Below are positions 1 through 8,808 of a DNA stretch of 42,350 nt, one piece after another. The stretch covers positions 1 to 42,350 of the forward strand of contig NZ_FLQX01000150.1 of assembly GCF_900089955.1 (NCBI RefSeq). The letters run 5' to 3'. The notes under the pieces were generated by a model, which saw only the letters and a program-made list of their open reading frames with translations, searched no databases and was not told the DNA's origin. Made by a program: the position numbers and the translations under genes. The stretch comes from Candidatus Accumulibacter aalborgensis (GTDB taxonomy: Bacteria > Pseudomonadota > Gammaproteobacteria > Burkholderiales > Rhodocyclaceae). The stretch's first letter is position 1. Each line of letters begins with the position of its first letter.

Positions 1-325
1 CCTCCGGCTGAAACGTGGATCAATTACGCTCCACCTATCCTGCCAGAAGTGCGACCGGCTGTCTAGCCCCCGTGTGCGAAAGTTTTTTCTTGCTACCCAC
101 CGCCAGGCCGTGAAAATACGGGGTTGGAGCCCTCGGGCGTCAGGGCTGTGCGGGCTGGTGAACCCGGCCGTCGGCGCCACCATTCGGCGTGGAGAGAGCT
201 TCGCTCAGTTCCGTCGCGCGCACAATTCAACAGTAAAAGCTAAACATATATTGCAAAAAGTTTAACTTTTAATAATCAATTGCGCCGCCTAAACTGGTCG
301 CACTTACATGGACACGGAGACCCGC
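1..325. other. Non-coding leader upstream of cbbM
   Basis: No convincing gene is visible in these 325 bases; the short open frames have no family resemblance. The last 90 bases are clearly AT-richer than the rest of the window and hold the dyad listed separately. This is the natural place for a CbbR-controlled promoter, since cbb operons are usually activated by a LysR-type CbbR, often divergently encoded. No cbbR is inside the window, so that link is inference. Confidence 0.6.
256..270. promoter_or_regulatory. Perfect 7+7 dyad, candidate cbb operator
   Basis: The sequence AAAAGTT-T-AACTTTT is a perfect inverted repeat with one central base, about 55 bases before the chosen cbbM start, in an AT-rich patch. 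LysR-type regulators such as CbbR bind T-N11-A dyads, and the surrounding bases offer several such pairs. The dyad is seen directly; the regulator is inferred. Confidence 0.35.
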
Positions 326-1705
326 ATGGACCAATCGAATCGTTACGCCGACCTCAGCCTGACAGAAAAGGAGCTCATCGAGGGCGGCAAGCATATCCTG
401 GTGGCCTACAAGATGAAGCCCAAGACCGGCTATGACTATCTGCAGGCCGCCGCGCACTTTGCCGCCGAGTCGTCCACCGGCACCAACGTAGAAGTGAGCA
501 CCACCGACGACTTCACGCGCGGCGTCGATGCGCTGGTTTACCTGATCGATGAGCCGAGCGAAGAGATGCGCATCGCCTATCCGATCGAGCTGTTCGATCG
601 CAATGTCACCGACGGGCGAATGATGATCGTTTCTTTCCTGACGCTGGTCATCGGCAACAACCAGGGAATGGGCGACATCGAGAACGCCAAGATCTACGAT
701 TTTTACATGCCCGAGCGTGCCATTCAGCTCTTCGATGGCCCGGCCAAAGACATCTCCGACCTGTGGCGGATTCTCGGTCGCCCGGTCCAGGATGGCGGCT
801 ACATTGCCGGCACGATCATCAAACCCAAGCTCGGGCTGCGTCCGGAGCCCTTTGCCAGGGCCGCTTACCAGTTCTGGCTAGGCGGCGACTTCATCAAGAA
901 TGACGAGCCGCAGGGCAACCAGGTCTTTGCGCCGATGAAGAAGGTAATGCCCATGGTATACGACGCGATGCAGCGCGCACAGGACGAGACCGGACAAGCG
1001 AAGCTGTTTTCGGCCAATATCACCGCCGACGATCACTACGAAATGTGCGCGCGCGCCGACTTCATCCTCGAAACTTTCGGCCCCGACGCCGACAAGGTCG
1101 CTTTTCTCGTCGACGGCTATGTCGGCGGCCCCGGCATGGTGACCACCGCCCGCCGACAGTACCCCAATCAGTACCTGCACTATCACCGCGCAGGTCACGG
1201 CGCCGTCACCTCACCGAGTTCGAAGCGCGGCTACGACGCCTATGTGCTGGCCAAGATGTCCCGCCTGCAGGGGGCTTCGGGAATTCACGTCGGCACCATG
1301 GGTTATGGCAAGATGGAGGGCAGCGCCGACGACCGCGCGATCGCCTACATCATCGAGCGTGACGAGTATCAGGGCCCGGCGTACTACCAGAAATGGTACG
1401 GCATGAAACCGACCACGCCGATCATCTCCGGTGGCATGAACGCGCTGCGTTTGCCGGGTTTCTTCGCCAACCTCGGGCACGGCAACGTCATCAATACTTC
1501 CGGCGGCGGTTCCTACGGACATATCGACAGCCCGGCTGCCGGCGCCATTTCGCTACGCCAGGCCTACAAGTGCTGGCAGGCCGGCGCCGACCCGATCGAG
1601 TGGGCGAAGGAGCACAGGGAGTTCGCGCGCGCCTTCGAATCCTTCCCCGGCGATGCCGACCAGCTCTATCCGGGCTGGCGCGAGAAGCTGGGCGTGCATC
1701 GCTAG
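326..1705 (+). CDS. cbbM: Form II ribulose-1,5-bisphosphate carboxylase/oxygenase
   Basis: This enzyme fixes CO2 onto ribulose-1,5-bisphosphate in the cytosolic Calvin cycle. The 459-residue protein is collinear with form II enzymes such as that of Rhodospirillum rubrum. It carries the active-site lysine in [12 protein letters not shown] (K166), the carbamylated lysine and metal ligands in [11 protein letters not shown] (K191, D193, E194), the catalytic histidine region HYHRAGHGA, and the loop-6 lysine in [11 protein letters not shown] chose the ATG at 326 over the in-frame ATG at 308 because GGAGA lies 5 bases upstream of it and family members begin MDQS. It is followed by cbbQ and cbbO, which encode its activase. 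Identification is very secure. Confidence 0.97.
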   Translation: MDQSNRYADLSLTEKELIEGGKHILVAYKMKPKTGYDYLQAAAHFAAESSTGTNVEVSTTDDFTRGVDALVYLIDEPSEEMRIAYPIELFDRNVTDGRMMIVSFLTLVIGNNQGMGDIENAKIYDFYMPERAIQLFDGPAKDISDLWRILGRPVQDGGYIAGTIIKPKLGLRPEPFARAAYQFWLGGDFIKNDEPQGNQVFAPMKKVMPMVYDAMQRAQDETGQAKLFSANITADDHYEMCARADFILETFGPDADKVAFLVDGYVGGPGMVTTARRQYPNQYLHYHRAGHGAVTSPSSKRGYDAYVLAKMSRLQGASGIHVGTMGYGKMEGSADDRAIAYIIERDEYQGPAYYQKWYGMKPTTPIISGGMNALRLPGFFANLGHGNVINTSGGGSYGHIDSPAAGAISLRQAYKCWQAGADPIEWAKEHREFARAFESFPGDADQLYPGWREKLGVHR

Positions 1706-1800
1706 CAGCAAGGGCCAGGTTTCAGGGGACAGGTCCTGGGGTCGAGGGTTGGCCGCCCCTGACCTGCACGGCGATTGAATGGGCGAAAAGGGTGCAAGCA

Positions 1801-2604
1801 ATGACCAACAAGGCGCAATACAAGGTTCTCGACGAACCTTTCTACCAGCCGCAGCGCAACGAAGTGGCGCTCTACGAAGCTGCTTACGCGGCGCGCCTGC
1901 CGGTGATGGTCAAGGGACCGACCGGCTGCGGCAAGTCGCGCTTCATCGAATACATGGCCTGGAAGCTCGGCAAGCCGCTGATCACCGTCGCCTGTAACGA
2001 AGACATGACCGCTTCCGACCTGGTCGGGCGCTACCTGCTCGAAGCCAACGGCACGCGCTGGCTCGACGGTCCGCTGACCACCGCGGCGCGCATCGGCGCC
2101 ATCTGCTACCTCGACGAGATCGTCGAAGCGCGCCAGGACACCACCGTCGTCATTCACCCGCTGACCGACCACCGGCGCACGCTGCCGATCGACAAGAAGG
2201 GCGAACTGATTCACGCCCATGCCGATTTCCAGCTCGTCATCTCGTACAACCCCGGCTACCAGAGCCTGATGAAAGACTTGAAACAGTCGACCAAGCAGCG
2301 CTTTACCGCTTTTGAGTTCGACTATCCCGAGGCGGCGCTCGAGACCGCGATTCTGGCCAGCGAAAGCGGCATCGATCCTGCCACTGCTGCACAACTGGTC
2401 AGCATCGGCGCTGCTGCCCGTCGGCTCAAGGGTCACGGCCTCGACGAAGGCATCTCGACGCGTCTCCTGGTCTATGCCGCGACGCTGATCCGCGGCGGCG
2501 TTTCGCCGCGCGACGCCTGCCGCATGGCGCTGGTGCGACCGATCACCGACGACCACGACATTCGCGACACGCTCGACCACGCGATCGACGCGACCTTCGC
2601 CTAG
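1801..2604 (+). CDS. cbbQ: RuBisCO activase AAA+ ATPase subunit CbbQ
   Basis: CbbQ is a MoxR-group AAA+ ATPase that, with CbbO, removes inhibitory sugar phosphates from RuBisCO active sites using ATP. The 267-residue protein has Walker A GPTGCGKS at residues 39-46 and Walker [11 protein letters not shown] at about 101-110. The open frame extends 5' through the end of cbbM, but that part is an out-of-frame read of cbbM. The ATG at 1801 gives the family N-terminus [10 protein letters not shown]. It lies 95 bases after cbbM and 15 bases before cbbO, so the three are likely co-transcribed. Confidence 0.95.
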   Translation: MTNKAQYKVLDEPFYQPQRNEVALYEAAYAARLPVMVKGPTGCGKSRFIEYMAWKLGKPLITVACNEDMTASDLVGRYLLEANGTRWLDGPLTTAARIGAICYLDEIVEARQDTTVVIHPLTDHRRTLPIDKKGELIHAHADFQLVISYNPGYQSLMKDLKQSTKQRFTAFEFDYPEAALETAILASESGIDPATAAQLVSIGAAARRLKGHGLDEGISTRLLVYAATLIRGGVSPRDACRMALVRPITDDHDIRDTLDHAIDATFA

Positions 2605-2619
2605 CCGGCGTGCATTGCC

Positions 2620-4908
2620 ATGGCTGAGCACACCGCCGACGGCCGCACAGGCTGGCCCGAGCGCCTGCAGGTGTATCGCGCGCAACTCGATTGCCGATTC
2701 CCGCAGGTCGGCGAAGTGTTCGAGCGCTGCCTGGTCGACGCGCTGGCTGTGCTCTCCGTCGAGGGCGTCAACGCCTACCTCGACTGCGGGCGTTTCCTCG
2801 GCCGCATGGGGCGCGGCGTCGAGCCGGTGCTGGCATTTCTCGAGGAGTGGCCGTCGATCGCTGGAACCCTAGGCGAAGGCTCCCTGCCAATGGTCAGCCG
2901 GACCATTCACGCTCTCTGGAAATCGCCAAACGCCAAGGCGATCACGCCTTTCCTGCAAAACCTGGCGGCGGTTGCCCGGCGGCTAGGGTCGCGCGAGCAG
3001 ATGCAGCGCTACCTGAACCTGACGCTGGACCTGATGGAGCGTACCTCAGGTTCGATTCACGGCATCCACAAGACCTTCGCCAGTCCGTGCCTGGCCGACT
3101 TTTTCGCCCAGTCGCCGAGGCTGCTCAACAACCTCGCCATCGTCGGCCTGACGAACTGGGTCGACTACGGCATCCGCAACTACCCCAACCATCCAGAACG
3201 TCAGCATGCCTACTTCAGCCTGCAGTCGGCCGACAGCCGCGCAGTGCTGCAGCGCGAGCGCCACGGCACGCTGCTGGTCGACAACGAGCGTCGGCTCGAT
3301 TTTTATCTGCGCGCGCTCTGGCACGACAACGCTCCCCTGGTTCCCTACGCGACCGACCTCGACCCGTTGCCGAAATCGCTGCCCTATTACGACCCCAGCG
3401 GGATTCGCCTGCCCGATGTCCTCGACGAAGAGCGAGGTGTCGCCGGTATCGACCGCTATCGCGCCATGCTGGCGCACATCGCCGGCCATCGACGCTGGAG
3501 CGAGGCGATGTTTGCCGACAACTTCAGCCCGATGCAGCGCCTGGCCATCGAGACCTTCGAGGACAGCCGGGTCGAAACGCTGATCCTGCGCACGTACCCC
3601 GGCCTGCGGCGCATCTTCCTGGCGCTGCACCCGAAGCCGGTCGAAGACGCGTGCGACCCGCAAACCCACTCGTGCCTGCGCCATCGTCTGGCGATGTTAT
3701 CGCGCGCGCTGCTCGACCCGCAACATGGCTATCAGGGCGCGCCCTTGCGCGAATTCGTCGTCCGCTTTCAGGAAACGATGGCGCACAGCGAGTCGAGCAG
3801 CGAAGAAGTCGCCGCTCTGGCACTCGCCTACATCGCGCGCACCCGCCGCCAGAGCGACCAGTTGCCGAACGTCCACTTCACCGATGCGGAATTCGGCTAT
3901 CGCGACGACAATCGCCACCTGTGGCGCTTCCACGAACTCAGCGACGACGAGGAGATGTTCGACGAGCTTCGCCCCGCGGCAATGGTCGCTGAGCCCGACC
4001 GCCTGCCGCCGCGCCACTACGCGGAGTGGGATTACCAGAGCCAGACCTATCGCCCGGACTGGGTGAGCCTCTACGAATCGCTCCACCCCACCAGCGACGC
4101 CGGCGTCATCGACCGCCTGCTCGCAAAGCACGCCGCACTCGCCAGGCGCCTGAAGCGTCTGCTTGATCTCCTCAGACCGCAGGAAAGGGTGCGCATCCGC
4201 TACCAGGAAGACGGCAGCGAACTCGATCTCGACGTCGCCATCCGCTCGCTGATCGACTTCAAGGGTGGCGCTACTCCTGAACTGCGCATCAACATGAGCC
4301 ACCGCACCAGCGGCCGCAACCTTGCCGTCCTGCTGCTGCTCGACCTCTCCGAGTCGCTGGCCGACCAGGTCAAAGTCAGTGCATCAGGCGGCGAGCAGAG
4401 CATTCTCGAACTCAGTCAGGAAGCGGTGTCGCTGCTCGCCTGGTCGATCGACCAGCTCGGCGACCCGTTCGCCATCGCCGGCTTCCACTCCGACACGCGC
4501 CACGACGTGCGTTACCTGCACATCAAGGGCTACAGCGAGTGCTGGGGCGATACCGTCAAGGGACGCCTGGCGGCAATGCAGGCCGGCTATTCGACGCGCA
4601 TCGGCGCCGCCATGCGCCACGCGGCGCACTACCTGGGCTCGCAGAAGGCCGAGAAGAAACTGATGCTCGTCCTCACCGACGGCCGACCGTCCGACGTAGA
4701 TGTGCAAGACGAGCGTCTGCTGATCGAAGATGCCCGCAAGGCGGTCGCCGAACTCGACCAGAAGGGCATTTTCACCTACTGCATCAGCCTCGACCGAAAA
4801 GCCGACGACTACGTCAGCGACATCTTCGGCCGGCGGTATTCGGTGATCGACCAGATCGAACGGCTACCCGAGAGGTTGCCGGAGTTGTTCATGGCGCTGA
4901 CCAAGTAG
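2620..4908 (+). CDS. cbbO: RuBisCO activase adaptor CbbO, VWA domain
   Basis: CbbO partners the CbbQ hexamer and carries the substrate-recognition part of the activase. The 762-residue protein has a long helical N-terminal region and a C-terminal von Willebrand factor A domain from about residue 570. The MIDAS motif DLSES is at about 575-579, and the downstream metal-site segment LTDGRPSD is present. The length and the MIDAS at the C-terminal end match the family. The start at 2620 follows the cbbQ stop by 15 bases. Downstream lie about 300 bases of remnant DNA, so cbbO is probably the last gene of the operon. Confidence 0.94.
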   Translation: MAEHTADGRTGWPERLQVYRAQLDCRFPQVGEVFERCLVDALAVLSVEGVNAYLDCGRFLGRMGRGVEPVLAFLEEWPSIAGTLGEGSLPMVSRTIHALWKSPNAKAITPFLQNLAAVARRLGSREQMQRYLNLTLDLMERTSGSIHGIHKTFASPCLADFFAQSPRLLNNLAIVGLTNWVDYGIRNYPNHPERQHAYFSLQSADSRAVLQRERHGTLLVDNERRLDFYLRALWHDNAPLVPYATDLDPLPKSLPYYDPSGIRLPDVLDEERGVAGIDRYRAMLAHIAGHRRWSEAMFADNFSPMQRLAIETFEDSRVETLILRTYPGLRRIFLALHPKPVEDACDPQTHSCLRHRLAMLSRALLDPQHGYQGAPLREFVVRFQETMAHSESSSEEVAALALAYIARTRRQSDQLPNVHFTDAEFGYRDDNRHLWRFHELSDDEEMFDELRPAAMVAEPDRLPPRHYAEWDYQSQTYRPDWVSLYESLHPTSDAGVIDRLLAKHAALARRLKRLLDLLRPQERVRIRYQEDGSELDLDVAIRSLIDFKGGATPELRINMSHRTSGRNLAVLLLLDLSESLADQVKVSASGGEQSILELSQEAVSLLAWSIDQLGDPFAIAGFHSDTRHDVRYLHIKGYSECWGDTVKGRLAAMQAGYSTRIGAAMRHAAHYLGSQKAEKKLMLVLTDGRPSDVDVQDERLLIEDARKAVAELDQKGIFTYCISLDRKADDYVSDIFGRRYSVIDQIERLPERLPELFMALTK

Positions 4909-4948
4909 GGTCGAACGCGGCTCCCTCCAGGTCCGCAGGATGCGCTGA

Positions 4949-5089
4949 GGTACGAAGCGCATCAATCTCAAGCTGGCCGAGCCGCTCGACGGCGGCGCGG
5001 TACCGGAACCGGCAGGCCTGAGCCTGCTTGCCGCCGCCCTGCTGGCGCTTCGCCGGCATAGGCGCCGGCGACTCGCTGGCCCGGGTTGA
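4949..5089 (+). pseudogene. PEP-CTERM protein C-terminal remnant
   Basis: A short open stretch with no start codon, preceded by an in-frame TGA at 4946. It translates to about 46 residues holding a complete PEP-CTERM sorting tail: VPEPAGLSLLAAALLALRRH followed by more arginines, then TGA. The Pro-Glu-Pro motif, hydrophobic helix and basic end are the hallmark of exosortase substrates. It looks like the surviving 3' end of a deleted surface-protein gene just after cbbO. An intact PEP-CTERM gene lies at 16873-17544. Confidence 0.7.
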
Positions 5090-5225
5090 TCTGGCACCTG
5101 GGCAATCTCTGCCCAACCACGACGCCGAACATTTTTCAGCAGGCGGATATTGTGCCCATCCGCCTGCCAGTTTCTTCCACTGGACCACGTCAGATTTGTC
5201 AACTCGCCAGCAGTCAGTACAGGAT

Positions 5226-6455
5226 TCACTGCTTCCCCCTGCTCTTTCCCCCATCCCCGTACCTGTATGCCCATGTATTTTGCTTGTCAATACCATCGCC
5301 AGGAGCCCGGCTGATAAAGATGAAAACATTGTCCACCGGATCATAATCGAGTGCGTGAAAAGTGAGTTTGCCAATCGTTCGGGAAGAACTGTCAGAGCGC
5401 ATCCGTGTTGCTGTCCATCTCCTGGCAATAGGATCAAACGCATAGAACGTGCTGTTGGCTATGCCACCACCAATTATTTTGTTGGTCGAATCATAGGCCC
5501 ATCCTGTCTCGCCGGCATCCGAGAGTGGTGGCATGACGCCCCTCGGGAAAGTCCCGACCAGACCTTTCATTTGTACGATGCTTGACTTCGCGAGGTTGCT
5601 GCGCTCGATGGTCACTTCAAAAATAGTTCCATTGTTCAAGATGTAGTACATCTTGCCATTGGGTGGGTAGTAGACCAGATTCTGAGCGAGACTCAATTCC
5701 GGCCGCACGAAGCTCTTGCGTCTTACAGCAACTTCGCTCGCCGGATCGAAGGAGTAGATCCCCAGCCGCCCGATGATAATCACTTGCCTGGAGATCGGAT
5801 CGTATTCGGCAGCCAGGTGCTCCATCTCTCTGATACCCCATACATCCGGATTACCCGCGGTCGCCCTCCAGATTTTCGTCGTCGGATTATAAATCCATAC
5901 CTTGCCGGGATAGAGGTACCAATCCCGTTTTTCCTGGCAGTGGGCTTGTGGTCCAACAGGTTGAAGCAAAATCAGCTCGCCAGTGTCCTTATCAAAGGTC
6001 ATCATATCGTATGTATGGCGGGTCAACGGATGCCCCGTCGTGATCCATGAGCCCGTTGCCTGGTTGAAATTGGCAAACGTCATATCAGAAACAGGTGTTG
6101 ATGGATAGGCGCTACCCCAGGTCAGGCTACTTCCTTCATTCAGATCGAGAACATCGACATCGGTACGCGGCACCGAGGCGTGACCTCCACCAAACATCAA
6201 CATCTGATTGTGAATCGAGTCATACGAAAAACGGCTATAGTCCGTAATGTGGCCCGATTCCATCTGAGGACAACCAGACAAAGGAGGCGGGTTATATGAC
6301 CCAAGATAATGCGCAGTATTGACCGGAATTTTCGCGAGGATCGAATTCTGGGAAACTGCGACGCTGGAGCGGGCCGCAAGAAATACCAGGGAGAGCAAGA
6401 GAATAGCTCCACTCCCCGGGGAGAACAGGCTGCGCGACGAGCTATGCTGCTTCAT
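5226..6455 (-). CDS. Secreted kelch-like beta-propeller protein
   Basis: This 409-residue protein has an N-terminal export signal (KQHSSSR, then the hydrophobic run AILLLSLVFLAA). It also has repeated blade-like segments such as YDSIHNQMLMFGGG, YDPISRQVIIIG and FYAFDPIARRWTATRM. These are typical of kelch or galactose-oxidase-like propellers, which often bind or oxidise carbohydrates outside the cell. No catalytic residues can be assigned. The ATG at 6455 (GAGGATGGAAG just before it) places the signal peptide at the N-terminus; the open frame extends 12 codons further. It lies 52 bases downstream of the lyase-like gene on the same strand, probably one operon, in DNA less GC-rich than its neighbours. 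Confidence 0.6.
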   Translation of the reverse strand: MKQHSSSRSLFSPGSGAILLLSLVFLAARSSVAVSQNSILAKIPVNTAHYLGSYNPPPLSGCPQMESGHITDYSRFSYDSIHNQMLMFGGGHASVPRTDVDVLDLNEGSSLTWGSAYPSTPVSDMTFANFNQATGSWITTGHPLTRHTYDMMTFDKDTGELILLQPVGPQAHCQEKRDWYLYPGKVWIYNPTTKIWRATAGNPDVWGIREMEHLAAEYDPISRQVIIIGRLGIYSFDPASEVAVRRKSFVRPELSLAQNLVYYPPNGKMYYILNNGTIFEVTIERSNLAKSSIVQMKGLVGTFPRGVMPPLSDAGETGWAYDSTNKIIGGGIANSTFYAFDPIARRWTATRMRSDSSSRTIGKLTFHALDYDPVDNVFIFISRAPGDGIDKQNTWAYRYGDGGKSRGKQ

Positions 6456-6507
6456 CTTCCATCCTCGACTGGTAATGCTCGGTCCCGCCAACGCGAGAAC
6501 GGGCCGG

Positions 6508-8268
6508 TCAGAACGTGGCCGGGCCGATGAAAGACTTCGCCACCACCAGATCCGACAAATATACCGTCATCGGAGATTTGGCCGCGCGCCGGCCGCCGTG
6601 GTACAGATTTAGCCACACGGAATCGAACTTGATATTATTGGCGCCCGCTGGATTGCCCGGCCAGTGGCGTACCCGAAAATCAATTTTTTCAAAGGCCAGC
6701 CGTCCATCGATCCATACCCGAAGAATACCGTCCCGGTTACCGCTGCCGTCGGCATTCACGGTATTCAACTCCATGTATTGATCGATCGCCACCCACTTGT
6801 TCTTCGGTATTACACCAAGAAGTCCATTTCTCCAGTCTAAATCAGACCCCGTGGCGTCGGGCTGGTCTGCCCAATAGGCGTAGTAATGTAGTCCTCTATA
6901 TCCGCTGGCAATCAGCGGATTGTCGGTACGGTTCGGTGAACATTTTCCGCCAGAATCACACTCCTCAGCCGCGAAGCCGCCGCGCGCGCTCCAGCCATTC
7001 TTTCCATTCGATGTCGCACCGCCGTTTCCCGCATACGCTGGCGCATCGGGGCGAATCCACTTCCGACCCGTCACAGGGTTGGTAGCCAGCAACTGGCCGT
7101 TATAGTGCAAGTAAGTTCTCGGCGCCAAATAAGTGCCGTCAAAACCAAAGGGGAATTTTCCGGCTTCGGAGTCGAAATCCGTACCGATGCGCGCATACAC
7201 TCTCATGTAAACCGCATCCGGTTCGTATCCAAGGTTTGACCAGAACGACCATCTGCCAAATTCTCCGCCATAATGGCCGGTTGGTATGGTCATTTTATAC
7301 GCCTTTACTCCGGGTGCAAGAGGGTGAAAGTTCGGATCTGCCGGATCATGATCGCCAATGATCGAGCGATTATTGTTGATGTCAGGAGAACCTGCATCCC
7401 AGTACCAGCCCCGATGATGCATGGCGAGATCAGGAAACTTGTCGACAAAAAGCACGTCTGGATCACCTTCGATTCCCTGGTCGGATGGATAGCGCGCAGC
7501 AATGCCTCGTTGTATGGGGATCGGGGCGAACGAAGCGGTCAAATCAACCGCGTAGACACCAATGGTGCTGCTACCACTACCATACTGTTTGTCTGTCGTG
7601 GTCAGTGAAAGTGTAGCGCTGTTGATGCTTCCCCTAACCGATGCCAGGTCAAACCAGAGAGCCAGTCGCTGATTGCTTCCCGACAGCCCCAGCGTCGTTT
7701 TGAGACCGTGTGTTGACATGGCTGTTGATGACGACATGGAAACATCGCCGCCGGCAACAATCGTGTAGCCGCCGGACGAAGTCATGATCCGTAACCTTGG
7801 CTGCTTGGCGATGTCGGCATATTCCCTGCTATAGAAAGCGGCCGAGACATCGCCTGCGTCGCTCTTGACGATCCAGCCGCGGTTCGGGCTTCTATTGACG
7901 TCCGTGGAGAGCTGGCTGTTTACCAGACTGGTCACATCGAAGACGACGATTTGTTCGGCAGCGATGTTCCGAACCGTAGCCGAACTCCATGGTACAGCTC
8001 CCTGAAGAGAGCCCTTCCTGTCGCGCCAGTCACCACCGGGATGCACCCACGGAACCCCTATCGGCTCATTGACCAGGAAACGCCACACCGTTCCCGTGTA
8101 AGGACTGTCAAAAACCCGTAGAGCCGTTTCCGGGATGATTGCCTGCGCATTCACCGTTTGAGGTGGCGCGGTGGGACCTCCGACGCCCGGCATGCTTTGT
8201 GCCAGCGCACCGGCACTCAAGAGAGCGCTGACCGCGAAGGAGATCATGCAAATGGTATGGCGTTTCAC
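6508..8268 (-). CDS. Secreted DNRLRE plus polysaccharide-lyase-14-like protein
   Basis: The 586-residue protein begins with a clear signal peptide ending near ALAQS. The N-terminal half resembles the DNRLRE beta-sandwich of surface proteins: it ends in a Ser-Arg-Glu segment (FYSREYADIAKQPRLRIM). The C-terminal half resembles polysaccharide-lyase-14-type jelly rolls: GYEPDAVYMRVYARI, GVIPKNKWVAIDQYM, and GNRDGILRVWIDG followed by a VWLNLYHGG strand. The likely role is binding or cleaving an exopolysaccharide outside the cell. The family assignment is from memory of motifs, so the lyase activity is unproven. Its base composition differs from the housekeeping genes on both sides, suggesting transfer. 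Confidence 0.6.
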   Translation of the reverse strand: MKRHTICMISFAVSALLSAGALAQSMPGVGGPTAPPQTVNAQAIIPETALRVFDSPYTGTVWRFLVNEPIGVPWVHPGGDWRDRKGSLQGAVPWSSATVRNIAAEQIVVFDVTSLVNSQLSTDVNRSPNRGWIVKSDAGDVSAAFYSREYADIAKQPRLRIMTSSGGYTIVAGGDVSMSSSTAMSTHGLKTTLGLSGSNQRLALWFDLASVRGSINSATLSLTTTDKQYGSGSSTIGVYAVDLTASFAPIPIQRGIAARYPSDQGIEGDPDVLFVDKFPDLAMHHRGWYWDAGSPDINNNRSIIGDHDPADPNFHPLAPGVKAYKMTIPTGHYGGEFGRWSFWSNLGYEPDAVYMRVYARIGTDFDSEAGKFPFGFDGTYLAPRTYLHYNGQLLATNPVTGRKWIRPDAPAYAGNGGATSNGKNGWSARGGFAAEECDSGGKCSPNRTDNPLIASGYRGLHYYAYWADQPDATGSDLDWRNGLLGVIPKNKWVAIDQYMELNTVNADGSGNRDGILRVWIDGRLAFEKIDFRVRHWPGNPAGANNIKFDSVWLNLYHGGRRAAKSPMTVYLSDLVVAKSFIGPATF

Positions 8269-8507
8269 TATCTATCCTTGATCTGGCAAGCTTCGGGGCA
8301 AGTCCTTGGCAGGTAATCCAGGGGCGTACATCTCTCGTCGCCAGGAGGAAACTGCTTTGCGGAACCAGGCCTTCTCACTGTGCAGATGAGGCGCGCCTGC
8401 GTAGGGTCACTTCGTTCACTCTACTGCAAAGCGCTACCGCCGTCTGCAGGGCAGCACACGGGGAGCACGCCGAAGCGGCATACGCGGGTTCCCGGTCGCC
8501 GATTGCC

Positions 8508-8537
8508 TTGCGGGCAAAGCTTCCCGCGCGCTATAGT
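8508..8537 (+). promoter_or_regulatory. Candidate sigma70 promoter of gcvTHP
   Basis: TTGCGG at 8508-8513 and TATAGT at 8532-8537 are separated by 18 bases and lie just before the first riboswitch aptamer. Transcription would start near 8544, at the base of the riboswitch. The position fits; the -35 is a modest match. Confidence 0.5.
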
Positions 8538-8542
8538 AGCGA

Positions 8543-8735
8543 CGCGAATGGGAGAGCGCGGCAAATGCCACCGCCGAAGGCGCAATCCACCCGGAAACGC
8601 TCAGGCAAAAGGACCTTTCGTGCAAGGAACTCTGGAGAGCGGCGCACGCTTCTGGCCAAGCGCCCACCGATGGGGCAAGGCGGCTGCAAATGACGATTGC
8701 AGCCCGACAATCTCTCAGGTAAATGGACAGGGGGG
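8543..8735 (+). ncRNA. Tandem glycine riboswitch
   Basis: Two consecutive glycine aptamers are visible. The first runs from GGAGAGCGC through GCCGAAGGCGCAA to CTCAGGCAAAAGGAC (about 8550-8613). The second runs from CTGGAGAGCGG through CACCGATGGGGCAA to CTCTCAGGTAAATGGACAG (about 8630-8730). These are the conserved core segments of the gcvT RNA motif, with the usual short linker. It lies directly before gcvT and is followed by an intrinsic terminator. This fits the classic arrangement in which glycine binding favours read-through into the glycine cleavage genes. Confidence 0.93.
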
Positions 8736-8762
8736 TGAACTCGATTCGAGTTCGCCCTTTTT
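8733..8762 (+). terminator. Riboswitch expression-platform terminator
   Basis: GGG-T-GAACTC at 8733-8742 pairs with GAGTTC-G-CCC at 8748-8757 around a 5-base loop, followed by TTTTT at 8758-8762. The hairpin starts where the second aptamer ends, so aptamer folding can compete with it. Confidence 0.8.
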
Positions 8763-8808
8763 CGTTTCGGGAATCAACGTCAACAACCTCCTTTAATGGA
8801 TTGATCCC

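Noticed and set aside
1715-1739. Short hairpin between cbbM and cbbQ as a terminator
   Set aside because: Only a 5-bp stem with a long loop and no U-run; not convincing.
1393-1800. N-terminal extension of the cbbQ frame into cbbM
   Set aside because: It is an out-of-frame read of the RuBisCO gene; CbbQ homologues begin at the ATG at 1801.
1702-2685. 327-codon minus-strand frame opposite cbbQ
   Set aside because: High-GC antisense shadow; low-complexity composition and no family resemblance, while cbbQ is certain.
2691-3992. 433-codon plus-strand frame inside cbbO
   Set aside because: Arg/Ala/Pro-rich shadow in a second frame of a secure gene.
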